DNA of 22,660 nucleotides from DTU018 sp029550685 (GCA_035412805.1 DAONVO010000031.1:1-22660), one strand, 5' to 3'. Shown: positions 15,025-22,380, counted from the first letter of the stretch. Numbers and translations are program-made. The notes: a model not told the origin generated them from the letters alone.

Positions 15025-15050
15025 GGTCGTAGTCGACGACCTTTTATTTT
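15025..15050 (+). terminator. Weak hairpin with T run between rpmH and rnpA
   Basis: GGTCGT pairs with ACGACC around a 5-nt AGTCG loop, followed by TTTTATTTT. The 6-bp stem begins directly after the rpmH stop codon. It could act as a partial terminator that yields more L34 mRNA than downstream mRNA, or as a processing site. No separate rnpA promoter was seen. Confidence 0.5.
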
Positions 15051-15070
15051 ACCCGCAAGGAAGGGTTTAA

Positions 15071-15403
15071 ATGCTGGGTAGAGAATTTAGAATAACGGCT
15101 ACTCAGGAGTACAATAATATATATAGGAATGGTAAAAAATTTCCAGGTAAATTTGTAATTCTTTACGTTGCCGATAACGAATTGGGACATAATCGCTATG
15201 GAATTGTAACCAGCACCAAGGTAGGCAAAGCCGTAGTTCGCAACCGTATTAAAAGGCGCCTCAGAGATTTAGTACGCAAAATGGATTTGAATATTAAACC
15301 GGGACATGATCTGGTGCTGGTGGTGAGACACCATGCTGGTTCAGCTGATTACCAGCAGCTGGAAAAAGATCTTAGTATGGTGATAAGGAAGGCCGAATTA
15401 TAA
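15071..15403 (+). CDS. rnpA: Ribonuclease P protein component
   Basis: RnpA is the protein cofactor of the RNase P ribozyme, which matures tRNA 5' ends. The 110-residue basic protein has the aromatic N-terminal substrate cleft region and the RNR motif VVRNRIKRRLRD (about residues 55-66), which is diagnostic. AAGGA lies about 9 nt before the ATG. The stop codon directly abuts the yidD ATG, which points to coupled translation. Confidence 0.97.
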   Translation: MLGREFRITATQEYNNIYRNGKKFPGKFVILYVADNELGHNRYGIVTSTKVGKAVVRNRIKRRLRDLVRKMDLNIKPGHDLVLVVRHHAGSADYQQLEKDLSMVIRKAEL

Positions 15404-15610
15404 ATGAGACAATTGTTTATATTGCTGGTGAAAGTGTATCAAGCATTTACTTGTTTTAGACCCCCTGCCTGCCGGTTTTATCCGACCTGTTCCCACTATG
15501 CGATCCAAGCAGTGGATAAATACGGTATATTAAAAGGTGGATGGCTGGCGGTGCGCAGAATATTAAGATGCCATCCATTCCAATCGGGGGGATATGATCC
15601 TGTTCCATGA
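15404..15610 (+). CDS. yidD: Membrane protein insertion efficiency factor YidD
   Basis: This 68-residue protein assists YidC-dependent insertion of inner-membrane proteins. It has the family pattern: a hydrophobic amphipathic N-terminus (QLFILLVKVYQ), CRFYPTCSHYA with two conserved Cys, KGGW, RRILRCHPF with a third Cys, and the C-terminal GGYDPVP. It starts immediately after the rnpA stop. Its position between rnpA and yidC is the conserved one. Confidence 0.96.
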   Translation: MRQLFILLVKVYQAFTCFRPPACRFYPTCSHYAIQAVDKYGILKGGWLAVRRILRCHPFQSGGYDPVP

Positions 15611-15634
15611 AACACCAGCAATTATTTTTATTTA

Positions 15635-15691
15635 ATGGTTGGTAATGAGGAGGTGGAACCTGCTTTCCCACAATGGTAAGCAGGATTTGAT
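15635..15691 (+). other. yidC leader: short open frame, orphan Shine-Dalgarno and hairpin
   Basis: A 14-codon frame (ATG 15635 to TAA 15677-15679) encodes MVGNEEVEPAFPQW and is in the same frame as yidC. Within it is a near-perfect Shine-Dalgarno AGGAGGTGG (15648-15656) with no ATG, GTG or TTG at normal spacing behind it. CCTGCTT (15659-15665) can pair perfectly with AAGCAGG (15678-15684), covering most of the yidC ribosome binding site AGGA (15682-15685). A regulatory role is a hypothesis only. Confidence 0.35.
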
Positions 15692-16510
15692 TTGTGGCAA
15701 TCGTTTGTACAGTGGTTTGCTGATGTAATTCAGTGGATGTACCTGCTGACAGGTGAGATTGGCTTGCCCAATTATGGCTTGGCCATAATTTTCATGACCA
15801 TTCTTATCAAACTGGTAATGTTTCCTTTGACCCAGAAGCAAATGCATTCTATGCGGGCTATGCAGCAATTGCAGCCCAAATTGCAATACATACAGGACAA
15901 GTATAAAGATAATCCTCAGCTTATGCAGGCTAAGATGATGGAGCTATACAAAGAACACGGAGTTAGTCCGTTTAGTTCTTGTTTGCCATTGTTAATTCAA
16001 ATGCCTATCTTTATAGCTTTTTACCAATCATTATTAAACTTTCCGTTTAGTGTAGCTGAACATGCTAGTTTTTTGTGGATTCCCAACATAGGAGCCCGTG
16101 ATCCATACTACATCCTGGCTGTGCTGGCAGCTTTAACTACCTACTACCAGTCTAAATTGTCTTCGGTTAATCCCCAGGATCCCACTCAAAAATCTATGCT
16201 GTATATAATGCCTTTATTTATGGCCTGGATAGCTGCGACATTACCAGCTGGGCTTCCCCTGTACTGGGTAACATTCAACATATTAGGTATACTGCAGCAG
16301 CTTTATGTTAACCGTACCAACTATTTAGCTGCCGACACTGGTACCGGCCTCCAGGTGGAAGCAGAAGACATCCCACGGGAAAAACCAGCCCACAATAATA
16401 CTGCGACTAAAGAGGTAAAAGCTCAGGAGCCAGCCGCGAGGAGGGACAAAGGAGGAAAGAAGAGCAGTGGAAGCACAAAGTATCGAAAAGCGGGGAAAAA
16501 GCGTCGATGA
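15692..16510 (+). CDS. yidC: Membrane protein insertase YidC/SpoIIIJ
   Basis: YidC inserts and folds membrane proteins, alone or with SecYEG. The 272-residue Gram-positive form has five hydrophobic segments: near 1-20 and 28-46, then about 91-110, 130-153 and 168-205 (two). A helical-hairpin coiled-coil (MQQLQPKLQYIQDKYKDN) follows the second one, and the cytosolic tail is strongly basic. The usual groove Arg in TILIRL is Lys40 here. The start is taken as TTG at 15692 with AGGA 6 nt upstream; no in-frame ATG lies nearby until Met16, which would cut into the first hydrophobic segment. No lipoprotein signal is seen. The last 44 nt overlap jag. Confidence 0.95.
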   Translation: MWQSFVQWFADVIQWMYLLTGEIGLPNYGLAIIFMTILIKLVMFPLTQKQMHSMRAMQQLQPKLQYIQDKYKDNPQLMQAKMMELYKEHGVSPFSSCLPLLIQMPIFIAFYQSLLNFPFSVAEHASFLWIPNIGARDPYYILAVLAALTTYYQSKLSSVNPQDPTQKSMLYIMPLFMAWIAATLPAGLPLYWVTFNILGILQQLYVNRTNYLAADTGTGLQVEAEDIPREKPAHNNTATKEVKAQEPAARRDKGGKKSSGSTKYRKAGKKRR

Positions 16511-17093
16511 GGCTATAAAAGCGGCCTTGGATGAATTGGGATGTGATATTGACGATGCGATTATTGAAATCATCGAAGAGCCCTCTAAAGGACTGCTTGG
16601 ATTGGTAAAAAAGCCTGCGGTGGTCAGGGTTACCCGCCGGGATAAACCCGATGAAGAAGTTCGTAAAGTTCTGGAAGACCTGCTCAAGAAAATGAACATT
16701 GAGTATCAGATTGGCAAAGTAGAGTGGGAAGATGGCCGGGTACGCATTAATATCGTGGGCAAAGATGTGGGGTTATTAATCGGACGCAAGGGCGAAACAC
16801 TGAATGCCTTGCAGTTTATGGTGGGATTAATTGTAAATCGCAAACGGCAAGAGAAAATTAGAGTGGTTTTAGACGTAGAAGACTACCGCAAGAAGAAAGA
16901 AGAGTCCCTGGAAGCTCTAGCGTTAAGATTATCTGAACGGGTCAAAAAAACCAAAAAGAATGTAGTGATGAGACCCATGAATTCTCAGGAAAGAAGAATT
17001 GTTCATACCACCTTACAGGGGGATCCGCAAGTTACCACTTATTCTTTGGGAGATGAGCCTAACCGCAAAGTTGTAATTTCCCTCAAAAAATAA
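16467..17093 (+). CDS. jag: RNA-binding protein Jag/KhpB
   Basis: This 208-residue protein has the three Jag parts in order: an N-terminal Jag-N domain with KGLLG (41-45), a KH domain with its GXXG loop in LLIGRKGETLNALQ (about 108-121), and an R3H domain near SQERRIVHTTL (about 173-183). KhpB partners with KhpA in binding RNA and affects cell division and envelope synthesis in related Gram-positives. GTG at 16467 is chosen because GGAGG lies 11 nt upstream and the resulting N-terminus aligns with the family. The start lies inside the yidC tail, and a strong terminator follows the stop. Confidence 0.94.
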   Translation: MEAQSIEKRGKSVDEAIKAALDELGCDIDDAIIEIIEEPSKGLLGLVKKPAVVRVTRRDKPDEEVRKVLEDLLKKMNIEYQIGKVEWEDGRVRINIVGKDVGLLIGRKGETLNALQFMVGLIVNRKRQEKIRVVLDVEDYRKKKEESLEALALRLSERVKKTKKNVVMRPMNSQERRIVHTTLQGDPQVTTYSLGDEPNRKVVISLKK

Positions 17094-17101
17094 TCCAGGT
17101 C

Positions 17102-17128
17102 AAAAGGCCCCTAAGGGGGCCTTTTTTT
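17102..17128 (+). terminator. Intrinsic terminator after jag
   Basis: GGCCCC (17106-17111) pairs with GGGGCC (17116-17121) around a TAAG loop, flanked by AAAA on the left and seven T residues on the right. It begins shortly after the jag stop and should end the rpmH-jag transcript. The opposite strand has only TTTT after the stem, so termination from that side would be weaker. Confidence 0.93.
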
Positions 17129-17208
17129 ATGGAATCAGTGAATGTGTAGAGGCCGGATGGTTTTGGTAGAATATAGAGAAAAACACCATTAGCGAATTTC
17201 GATAGCCA

Positions 17209-17403
17209 GTAGGTTTACCTTTAGCACCTGTTCCGTCGTACACGATATAGCAGCGGCTCGATGTGCTACTCAGAGGGTACCGGGCTAAACAAACATCCTG
17301 TTTGATAGCCCTCTTAAGGACATCATGTCCCTCGCCCCCATCATACACCCATCTTCGCCGGCTATATCGGACACCTCCACCAAGGTGCTCATGGCAAACC
17401 TAC
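17209..17403. repeat. Long imperfect inverted repeat, structured element of unknown kind
   Basis: The gap between the jag terminator and mnmE (17129-17455) has no gene I can support. It contains two inverted arms that align without gaps over their outer 43 nt. GTAGGTTTACC (17209-17219) pairs with GGCAAACCTAC (17393-17403) with one mismatch. AGCACCT (17223-17229) pairs with AGGTGCT (17383-17389). CGATATAGC plus CGGC (17243-17257, 2-nt bulge) pairs with GCCG plus GCTATATCG (17357-17369). The enclosed ~100 nt hold further hairpins. It could be a structured RNA, an mnmE leader, or a non-autonomous mobile element. Short frames on both strands are not gene-like. Confidence 0.6.
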
Positions 17404-17455
17404 AGTCACACTAGCAAGGCTTCAGTAAATAAATTTAAGACAAGGGGTGCCTAAG

Positions 17456-18832
17456 TTGCAGGATTCTATTGCAGCTATCTCTACTCCGCCCGGTGACGGC
17501 GGAATAGCTATTGTTCGTTTAAGCGGTAATAAGGTTATAAATACTGTGGATATGCTGTTTAAGCCCTTTCGCCAGGAAGTACAGCTGGAAAAACGCCCCA
17601 GCCATACTCTTACCTTGGGCTGGATCATGGATGAAGATGGAAAGCCCCTGGATGAGGTGCTGGTGAGCATTATGCGAGGCCCCCACAGCTACACCGGCGA
17701 GGACGTAGTGGAAATTAATTGTCATGGAGGAACCCTGCCAGCCCGGAGGATTCTAGAACGAGTTTTGCAGTCGGGTATACGATTGGCTGAACCCGGTGAG
17801 TTCACACGCCGGGCTTTCTTAAATGGCCGGTTGGATGCCAGTCAGGCCGAAGCGGTTATCGATGTTATACGTGCCAAAACCGACAAAGCAATGCAAATCG
17901 CCATGCGCCGACTGCAGGGAAGTACCAGCCGTCTGGTGCAGCAGTTGGAAGATGAATTGATTCAGATAAATGCTATGGTGGAGGCCAGTCTGGATTTTCC
18001 AGATGAGGTGGGAGAGCCAGACTATGAGGAAATTGGTGAAAAACTGGAACAGATTATTGCTCAGTTGGACCACATGCTGGAGGCCGCCCGGCGAGCTGAC
18101 ATTTACCGGCAGGGAATTACCGTGGCGATAGCAGGCAAACCCAATGTAGGGAAGTCCAGCTTGCTTAATGCACTGTTAAGAAAAGAAAAAGCCATTGTAA
18201 CCAGCATCCCTGGTACTACGCGGGACATCATTGAGGACTGGCTTAACATCCGGGGGATTCCGGTAAAGATATTGGATACAGCCGGCATTCGAGATACCGA
18301 GGACCTAGTGGAGCAAATCGGGGTGCAGCGCTCCCGGGAAGTTATTCAGCAAGCAGATCTGATTATATTTTTGCTGGATGTTACGAGCGGAATAACCGTC
18401 GAGGACCAGTATATCTATGAAAACATAGCTAATGGCAAGGTTATCGTGCTGGTTAACAAAGAAGATCTGGAGGACAAAAAAGTCACCGAACAGGAGTTGC
18501 AGCAAATGTTCCCTGAGGTCCCGGTCATCCGCGGATCGGTTAAAGAAGAAGTAGGCCTGGAGGAGCTGGAAAGTTTGATAGAACAAATGGTTCTGGCCGG
18601 TGGCCTTGACAGTGATGATTTAGAAATGGCAGTTAATCTAAGACAAAAACACTCTCTAATGACAGCACGCCAGCATGCCCAGGAGGTACTGGTTTCCCTG
18701 CAACAAGTACCTTTGGATTGCCTGGGAGTTGACCTGAGGGGAGCTCTGGAGGCATTAGGAGAAGTAACCGGCAAAAATCTTAAAGATGAAGTGCTCGACC
18801 GTATATTTCATGATTTTTGTATCGGTAAATAA
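17456..18832 (+). CDS. mnmE: tRNA modification GTPase MnmE
   Basis: MnmE works with MnmG to add carboxymethylaminomethyl groups to wobble uridine 34 of certain tRNAs. The 458 residues have the N-terminal folate-binding domain (IAAISTPPGDGGIAIVRLSG, EINCHGG, EPGEFTRRAFLNGRLD). A Ras-like GTPase domain is inserted in the helical domain, with G1 GKPNVGKSS, G3 DTAGIRDT and G4 NKED. The C-terminus is FCIGK with the conserved Cys. I chose TTG at 17456 because AGGGG lies 8 nt upstream and the product begins (M)QDSIAAIS as in the family; a GTG three codons earlier lies in the Shine-Dalgarno. No convincing promoter was found in the preceding gap. Confidence 0.96.
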   Translation: MQDSIAAISTPPGDGGIAIVRLSGNKVINTVDMLFKPFRQEVQLEKRPSHTLTLGWIMDEDGKPLDEVLVSIMRGPHSYTGEDVVEINCHGGTLPARRILERVLQSGIRLAEPGEFTRRAFLNGRLDASQAEAVIDVIRAKTDKAMQIAMRRLQGSTSRLVQQLEDELIQINAMVEASLDFPDEVGEPDYEEIGEKLEQIIAQLDHMLEAARRADIYRQGITVAIAGKPNVGKSSLLNALLRKEKAIVTSIPGTTRDIIEDWLNIRGIPVKILDTAGIRDTEDLVEQIGVQRSREVIQQADLIIFLLDVTSGITVEDQYIYENIANGKVIVLVNKEDLEDKKVTEQELQQMFPEVPVIRGSVKEEVGLEELESLIEQMVLAGGLDSDDLEMAVNLRQKHSLMTARQHAQEVLVSLQQVPLDCLGVDLRGALEALGEVTGKNLKDEVLDRIFHDFCIGK

Positions 18833-18857
18833 CAGCGGGCTGGAGGTAGAAAAGCAA

Positions 18858-20735
18858 ATGAAGAAATATAATGCAGGCAGCTATCAGGTGGTGGTAATAG
18901 GAGCAGGACATGCTGGCTGTGAGGCCGCCCTGGCCGCGGCTCGAATAGGATGTTCCACCCTTATGATTACCCTTAGTATGGAAAATATAGCCCTAATGCC
19001 CTGCAACCCTTCTATTGGAGGCCCGGCCAAGGCGCAGTTAGTACGGGAAATAGATGCTCTGGGCGGGGAGATGGGAGTTAATATTGATAAGGCTAATATC
19101 CAAATCCGCATGATAAACACGGGAAAAGGTCCGGCGGTACAGGCCTTGCGGGCTCAGGCGGACAAATATGAGTATCACAAGGAGATGCTGCGTACCCTGC
19201 TGGATCAGCCTAATCTGGATATATTAATGGCGGAAGTGATCCGCATAGAGACTAAAGCAGGCAGGGTAACTGGCGTTCTGACTAAAACCGGAGCTCATTT
19301 CGATTGCCAGGCGGTGGTAATTACTTCCGGAACCTATTTAAAGGGACGTATCATAATTGGGGATGTGATTTTTGATGGGGGTCCAGGCAATCAATTCCCG
19401 GCAACTATGCTTTCGGACAGCCTGCAGGAAATGGGACTGAGCTTAGGGCGTTTTAAGACGGGAACCCCACCCCGCATCAGCAAAAAAACCGTGGACTTTT
19501 CCAAAATGGTAGAGCAGCCTGGTGATCCGCGACCTCTGCGTTTCTCCTATATCAGCCCGCCTTTTGACCGGCCGCAGTTGTCTTGCTGGTTGACCCACAG
19601 CACTCCGGAGACTCACCGGATAGTGATGGATAACCTGGATCGGGCTCCTATGTTTACCGGGGTTATAAAGGGTCGGGGTCCCCGTTATTGTCCTTCTTTT
19701 GAAGACAAGGTGGTGCGTTTTGCTCATAAGGACAGCCACCAGTTGTTTGTGGAACCGGAAGGCCGAGCTACTGATGAGATGTATGTTCAAGGATTAAATA
19801 CCAGCCTGCCTGAAGATGTGCAAATCCAGGTCCTGCACAGTATTCCCGGTTTGGAGAATGTCCGCATGATCCGAACGGGATATGCTATCGAGTATGATTA
19901 TGTATTGCCATCCCAGCTGAAACCCTCTTTGGAGACCCGCGCAGTAGAAGGGCTGTTTACCGCAGGACAAATCAACGGTACCTCAGGTTATGAAGAAGCT
20001 GCAGCCCAGGGAATAATAGCTGGCATAAATGCGGCTATGAAAGTTTTGGATAGGGAACCGCTTATATTAAAACGCAGTCAAGCCTATATAGGAGTAATGA
20101 TTGATGATTTGACTACTAAAGAAATGGATGAACCTTACCGGCTGCTTACTTCCCGGGCAGAGTACCGCCTGCTGCTGCGCCAGGATAATGCTGATCTGCG
20201 GCTTACAGAAATAGGACGGCAGATAGGATTGGTAAGCGAAGAGCGCTGGCGCATCTTCCAGGAGAAGAGGGAATTGTTGGAACGGGAAATTAAACGACTG
20301 CGTGATTACCAGGCTGTACCTGCAGATCAGGCAGTAGGAATGATTTTAGCCAAAAAAGAGAGTGCGGCTCTCAAGGACCGCACGTCATTATGGGATTTGC
20401 TGCGACGTCCCCAGGTGGAAATAGAAGATTATGTGGAGGCCGGACTGCTCCCCGAGCACGATCTGGATATTCTGGAACAATTAGAAGTTCAGGCAAAGTA
20501 TGAAGGCTACATTAATAAACAATACGAACAAGTCAAGCGTTTTGAAAAAATGGAAAGCAAATTGATTCCGGCCGGACTAGATTATGAGATGGTGCATGGT
20601 TTATCCAATGAAGCCAAACAAAAACTGGCTCAGTTCCAACCAATTTCTGTGGGGCAGGCTTCGAGAATTGCAGGAGTATCACCAGCAGACATTAATGTGT
20701 TGTTAATATATTTAGAAAAAGAAAGAAGGAAATAA
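18858..20735 (+). CDS. mnmG: tRNA uridine-5-carboxymethylaminomethyl modification enzyme MnmG (GidA)
   Basis: MnmG is the FAD- and NADH-binding partner of MnmE in wobble-uridine modification. The 625 residues start with a dinucleotide fold VVVIGAGHAGCEAA (about 11-24), then NPSIGGPAKAQLVREIDALGG, GTPPRI, and a second FAD motif GQINGTSGYEEAAAQG, with the helical C-terminal MnmE-binding region ending the protein. The ATG at 18858 has GGAGG 10 nt upstream and gives the normal length and N-terminus. The open frame extends back into the mnmE 3' end, but that part is the other gene read in another frame. The spacing to mnmE is 25 nt. Confidence 0.97.
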   Translation: MKKYNAGSYQVVVIGAGHAGCEAALAAARIGCSTLMITLSMENIALMPCNPSIGGPAKAQLVREIDALGGEMGVNIDKANIQIRMINTGKGPAVQALRAQADKYEYHKEMLRTLLDQPNLDILMAEVIRIETKAGRVTGVLTKTGAHFDCQAVVITSGTYLKGRIIIGDVIFDGGPGNQFPATMLSDSLQEMGLSLGRFKTGTPPRISKKTVDFSKMVEQPGDPRPLRFSYISPPFDRPQLSCWLTHSTPETHRIVMDNLDRAPMFTGVIKGRGPRYCPSFEDKVVRFAHKDSHQLFVEPEGRATDEMYVQGLNTSLPEDVQIQVLHSIPGLENVRMIRTGYAIEYDYVLPSQLKPSLETRAVEGLFTAGQINGTSGYEEAAAQGIIAGINAAMKVLDREPLILKRSQAYIGVMIDDLTTKEMDEPYRLLTSRAEYRLLLRQDNADLRLTEIGRQIGLVSEERWRIFQEKRELLEREIKRLRDYQAVPADQAVGMILAKKESAALKDRTSLWDLLRRPQVEIEDYVEAGLLPEHDLDILEQLEVQAKYEGYINKQYEQVKRFEKMESKLIPAGLDYEMVHGLSNEAKQKLAQFQPISVGQASRIAGVSPADINVLLIYLEKERRK

Positions 20736-20744
20736 CAGGTTTGT

Positions 20745-21389
20745 ATGGAATATATTAACAAATACCGAACCATGCTTTTATCTGAAAATCAAAACCATAA
20801 CCTGGTCAGCCGGCGAACTCTGGAGGAGGAATTTGACAAACATGTCCAGGACAGCCTAGAAGTTTTGAACCATACTCACTGGGAAAACCTTACCGTTGTT
20901 GACATGGGTAGTGGAGCAGGATTTCCCGGGCTAATTTTAGCCATGAACTGTCCTAATGTCCAGTTTGTACTAGTGGAATCAGATAAGAAAAAGAGCACTT
21001 TTTTAGAACAGGCTGCCCTCCAACTGGATTTGAACAATGTAATCGTGGATACCCGACGATTGGAGGAGGTGGGCCAGGACAAAGCATTTCGGGAGCGATT
21101 TGATGTAGTAACCGCTCGGGCTTTAGCTTCCTTAAATGTACTGCTGGAATATGGCATTCCTCTGCTGAAGACAGGAGGAACAGGATGGTTTTGGAAGGGT
21201 ACTAGAGCTGCCGAGGAGGTGGCTCAAGCTGAAACCGCTTTACATCTGCTGCAGGCCAGAGTGGAGAACATTTACTGGTACCGGCTCATTGAAGAGCGTG
21301 ACCGGGCGCTGGTCAAAGTGGTAAAACAAGGCCCAACTCCCGAGAAGTATCCTCGAAGGGTGGGAATTCCAACCAAGCGTCCCCTGTAA
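20745..21389 (+). CDS. rsmG: 16S rRNA (guanine-N7) methyltransferase RsmG
   Basis: RsmG (GidB) methylates N7 of a guanine in the 530 loop of 16S rRNA using SAM. The SAM site VVDMGSGAGFPG (51-62) is clear, followed by VLVESDKKKSTFL and VTARALASL, typical of the family. The product is 214 residues, about 25 shorter at the N-terminus than the B. subtilis protein. The frame cannot be extended upstream because it meets the mnmG stop in the same frame 9 nt earlier. The usual W-N-x-x-x-N-L-(T/V) helix reads SENQNHNLVS here. Only a weak AGG precedes the ATG, so coupling to mnmG is likely. Confidence 0.95.
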   Translation: MEYINKYRTMLLSENQNHNLVSRRTLEEEFDKHVQDSLEVLNHTHWENLTVVDMGSGAGFPGLILAMNCPNVQFVLVESDKKKSTFLEQAALQLDLNNVIVDTRRLEEVGQDKAFRERFDVVTARALASLNVLLEYGIPLLKTGGTGWFWKGTRAAEEVAQAETALHLLQARVENIYWYRLIEERDRALVKVVKQGPTPEKYPRRVGIPTKRPL

Positions 21390-21404
21390 AAGGAGGAGTC
21401 CAGC

Positions 21405-22268
21405 ATGGTGTTCAAACAGTTGGAAAAGATTTTGGGGCGGGGGCAGCAGGCTCATAATGTAGAGAAGATTGAAATGAGCCGTATTGATCCCAACCCATAT
21501 CAACCGCGCCGCCAGTTTGGGGAAAGGGAGTTATCAGATCTGGCCCAATCCATTGAAAATTATGGGGTAATCCAACCTATAGTGGTGCGTCCGGTAGGAG
21601 AAAGGTATCAAATTGTGGCCGGCGAACGCCGGTTTCGCGCTTGTGCATTACTGGGACATCGGGTCATACCTGCCCTGGTGGAAGAAATGGATGATGAACG
21701 AGCTGCAGCGGTGTCATTAATAGAAAACCTCCAGAGGCGGGAACTGAACTATTTTGAAGAAGCCCAGGCGTACAGCGTACTGATTGAGGATTTTGGCATG
21801 ACCCAGGACGAGTTGGCCAAACGTATTGGCAAAAGCCAGTCCGCGATAGCCAACAAGCTGCGCCTTCTTAAGCTTCCCGAACCGGTCCAGGAACTCATTT
21901 CGCCAGATATCATTACCGAAAGACATGCTCGTTCATTGCTTAAACTAAGTTCACCGGAAATGCAGATGGAAGTGCTGCGGCAAATATATGAACGGGATTT
22001 GAATGTTAAAGAAACCGAGGCTCTGGTACAAGAATTAAGTCAAAACAATATTCCTCGGGGAAGCACCAATCAGGAAGGCGGACAAAATGTGTCCATGATA
22101 ATCAAGGATGCCCGCATATTTATCAATACCATTAAAGAAACGGTAAAAAGAGCCCGGCAAACCGGGGTGGACATATCTGTGACCGAGCGCAGCTGCGATG
22201 AAGAATATGAATTGATTATCCGGGTACGACAGCAAAAACGAGCTGCCGTGCTGACCCTGCCGCGCTAG
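21405..22268 (+). CDS. noc: ParB-family nucleoid occlusion protein (Noc-like)
   Basis: This 287-residue ParB-fold protein has an N-terminal CTP-binding domain with GERRFRA (73-79) and ENLQRREL, a central helix-turn-helix (TQDELAKRIGKSQSAIANKLR, about 133-153), and a C-terminal dimerisation region. Three features point to Noc rather than ParB/Spo0J: position directly after rsmG as in B. subtilis, a short amphipathic start (MVFKQLEKILGRG) like the Noc membrane anchor, and Gln145, Lys151 and Arg173 at positions where ParB proteins usually carry Arg, Thr or another residue, and Gly. Noc blocks division over the nucleoid. AGGAGG precedes the ATG by 9-10 nt. ParB proper remains possible. Confidence 0.85.
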   Translation: MVFKQLEKILGRGQQAHNVEKIEMSRIDPNPYQPRRQFGERELSDLAQSIENYGVIQPIVVRPVGERYQIVAGERRFRACALLGHRVIPALVEEMDDERAAAVSLIENLQRRELNYFEEAQAYSVLIEDFGMTQDELAKRIGKSQSAIANKLRLLKLPEPVQELISPDIITERHARSLLKLSSPEMQMEVLRQIYERDLNVKETEALVQELSQNNIPRGSTNQEGGQNVSMIIKDARIFINTIKETVKRARQTGVDISVTERSCDEEYELIIRVRQQKRAAVLTLPR

Positions 22269-22380
22269 TAAACGAACCCCATTATATCGGTTGTGCCCGC
22301 AAGAACACCTATTCCTCCAATAGTTTAATGCAGCTTTGGATCTGGCCGAAATGATAATGACATAGAGCTTAAGCCTATAT
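22269..22380. other. Intergenic stretch after noc
   Basis: There is no coding frame, promoter or plus-strand terminator I can support here. GGTTGTGCCCGCAAG followed by AACACC can form only a short imperfect hairpin without a T run. How the noc transcript ends is not visible. Confidence 0.5.

Noticed and set aside
15601..15614. parS-like TGTTCCATGAAACA at the yidD stop
   Set aside because: The two half sites match parS, but the central two bases are missing, so a ParB dimer would be out of register. It also overlaps the conserved Asp-Pro-Val-Pro-stop codons of yidD, so it is probably chance.
17127..17348. 73-codon minus-strand frame across the jag-mnmE gap
   Set aside because: It has no recognisable domain and lies inside the palindromic element. 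It ends in the terminator region and lacks a good ribosome binding site. The inverted structure explains the sequence better.
18786..18857. Longer mnmG start inside the mnmE 3' end
   Set aside because: The extra residues are out-of-frame mnmE sequence; the ATG at 18858 has the Shine-Dalgarno and the family N-terminus.
20931..20944. Partial Noc-binding-site match (ATTTCCCGGG) inside rsmG
   Set aside because: Only 11 of 14 bases fit, and the sequence encodes the conserved Phe-Pro-Gly of the SAM motif, so coding constraint explains it.
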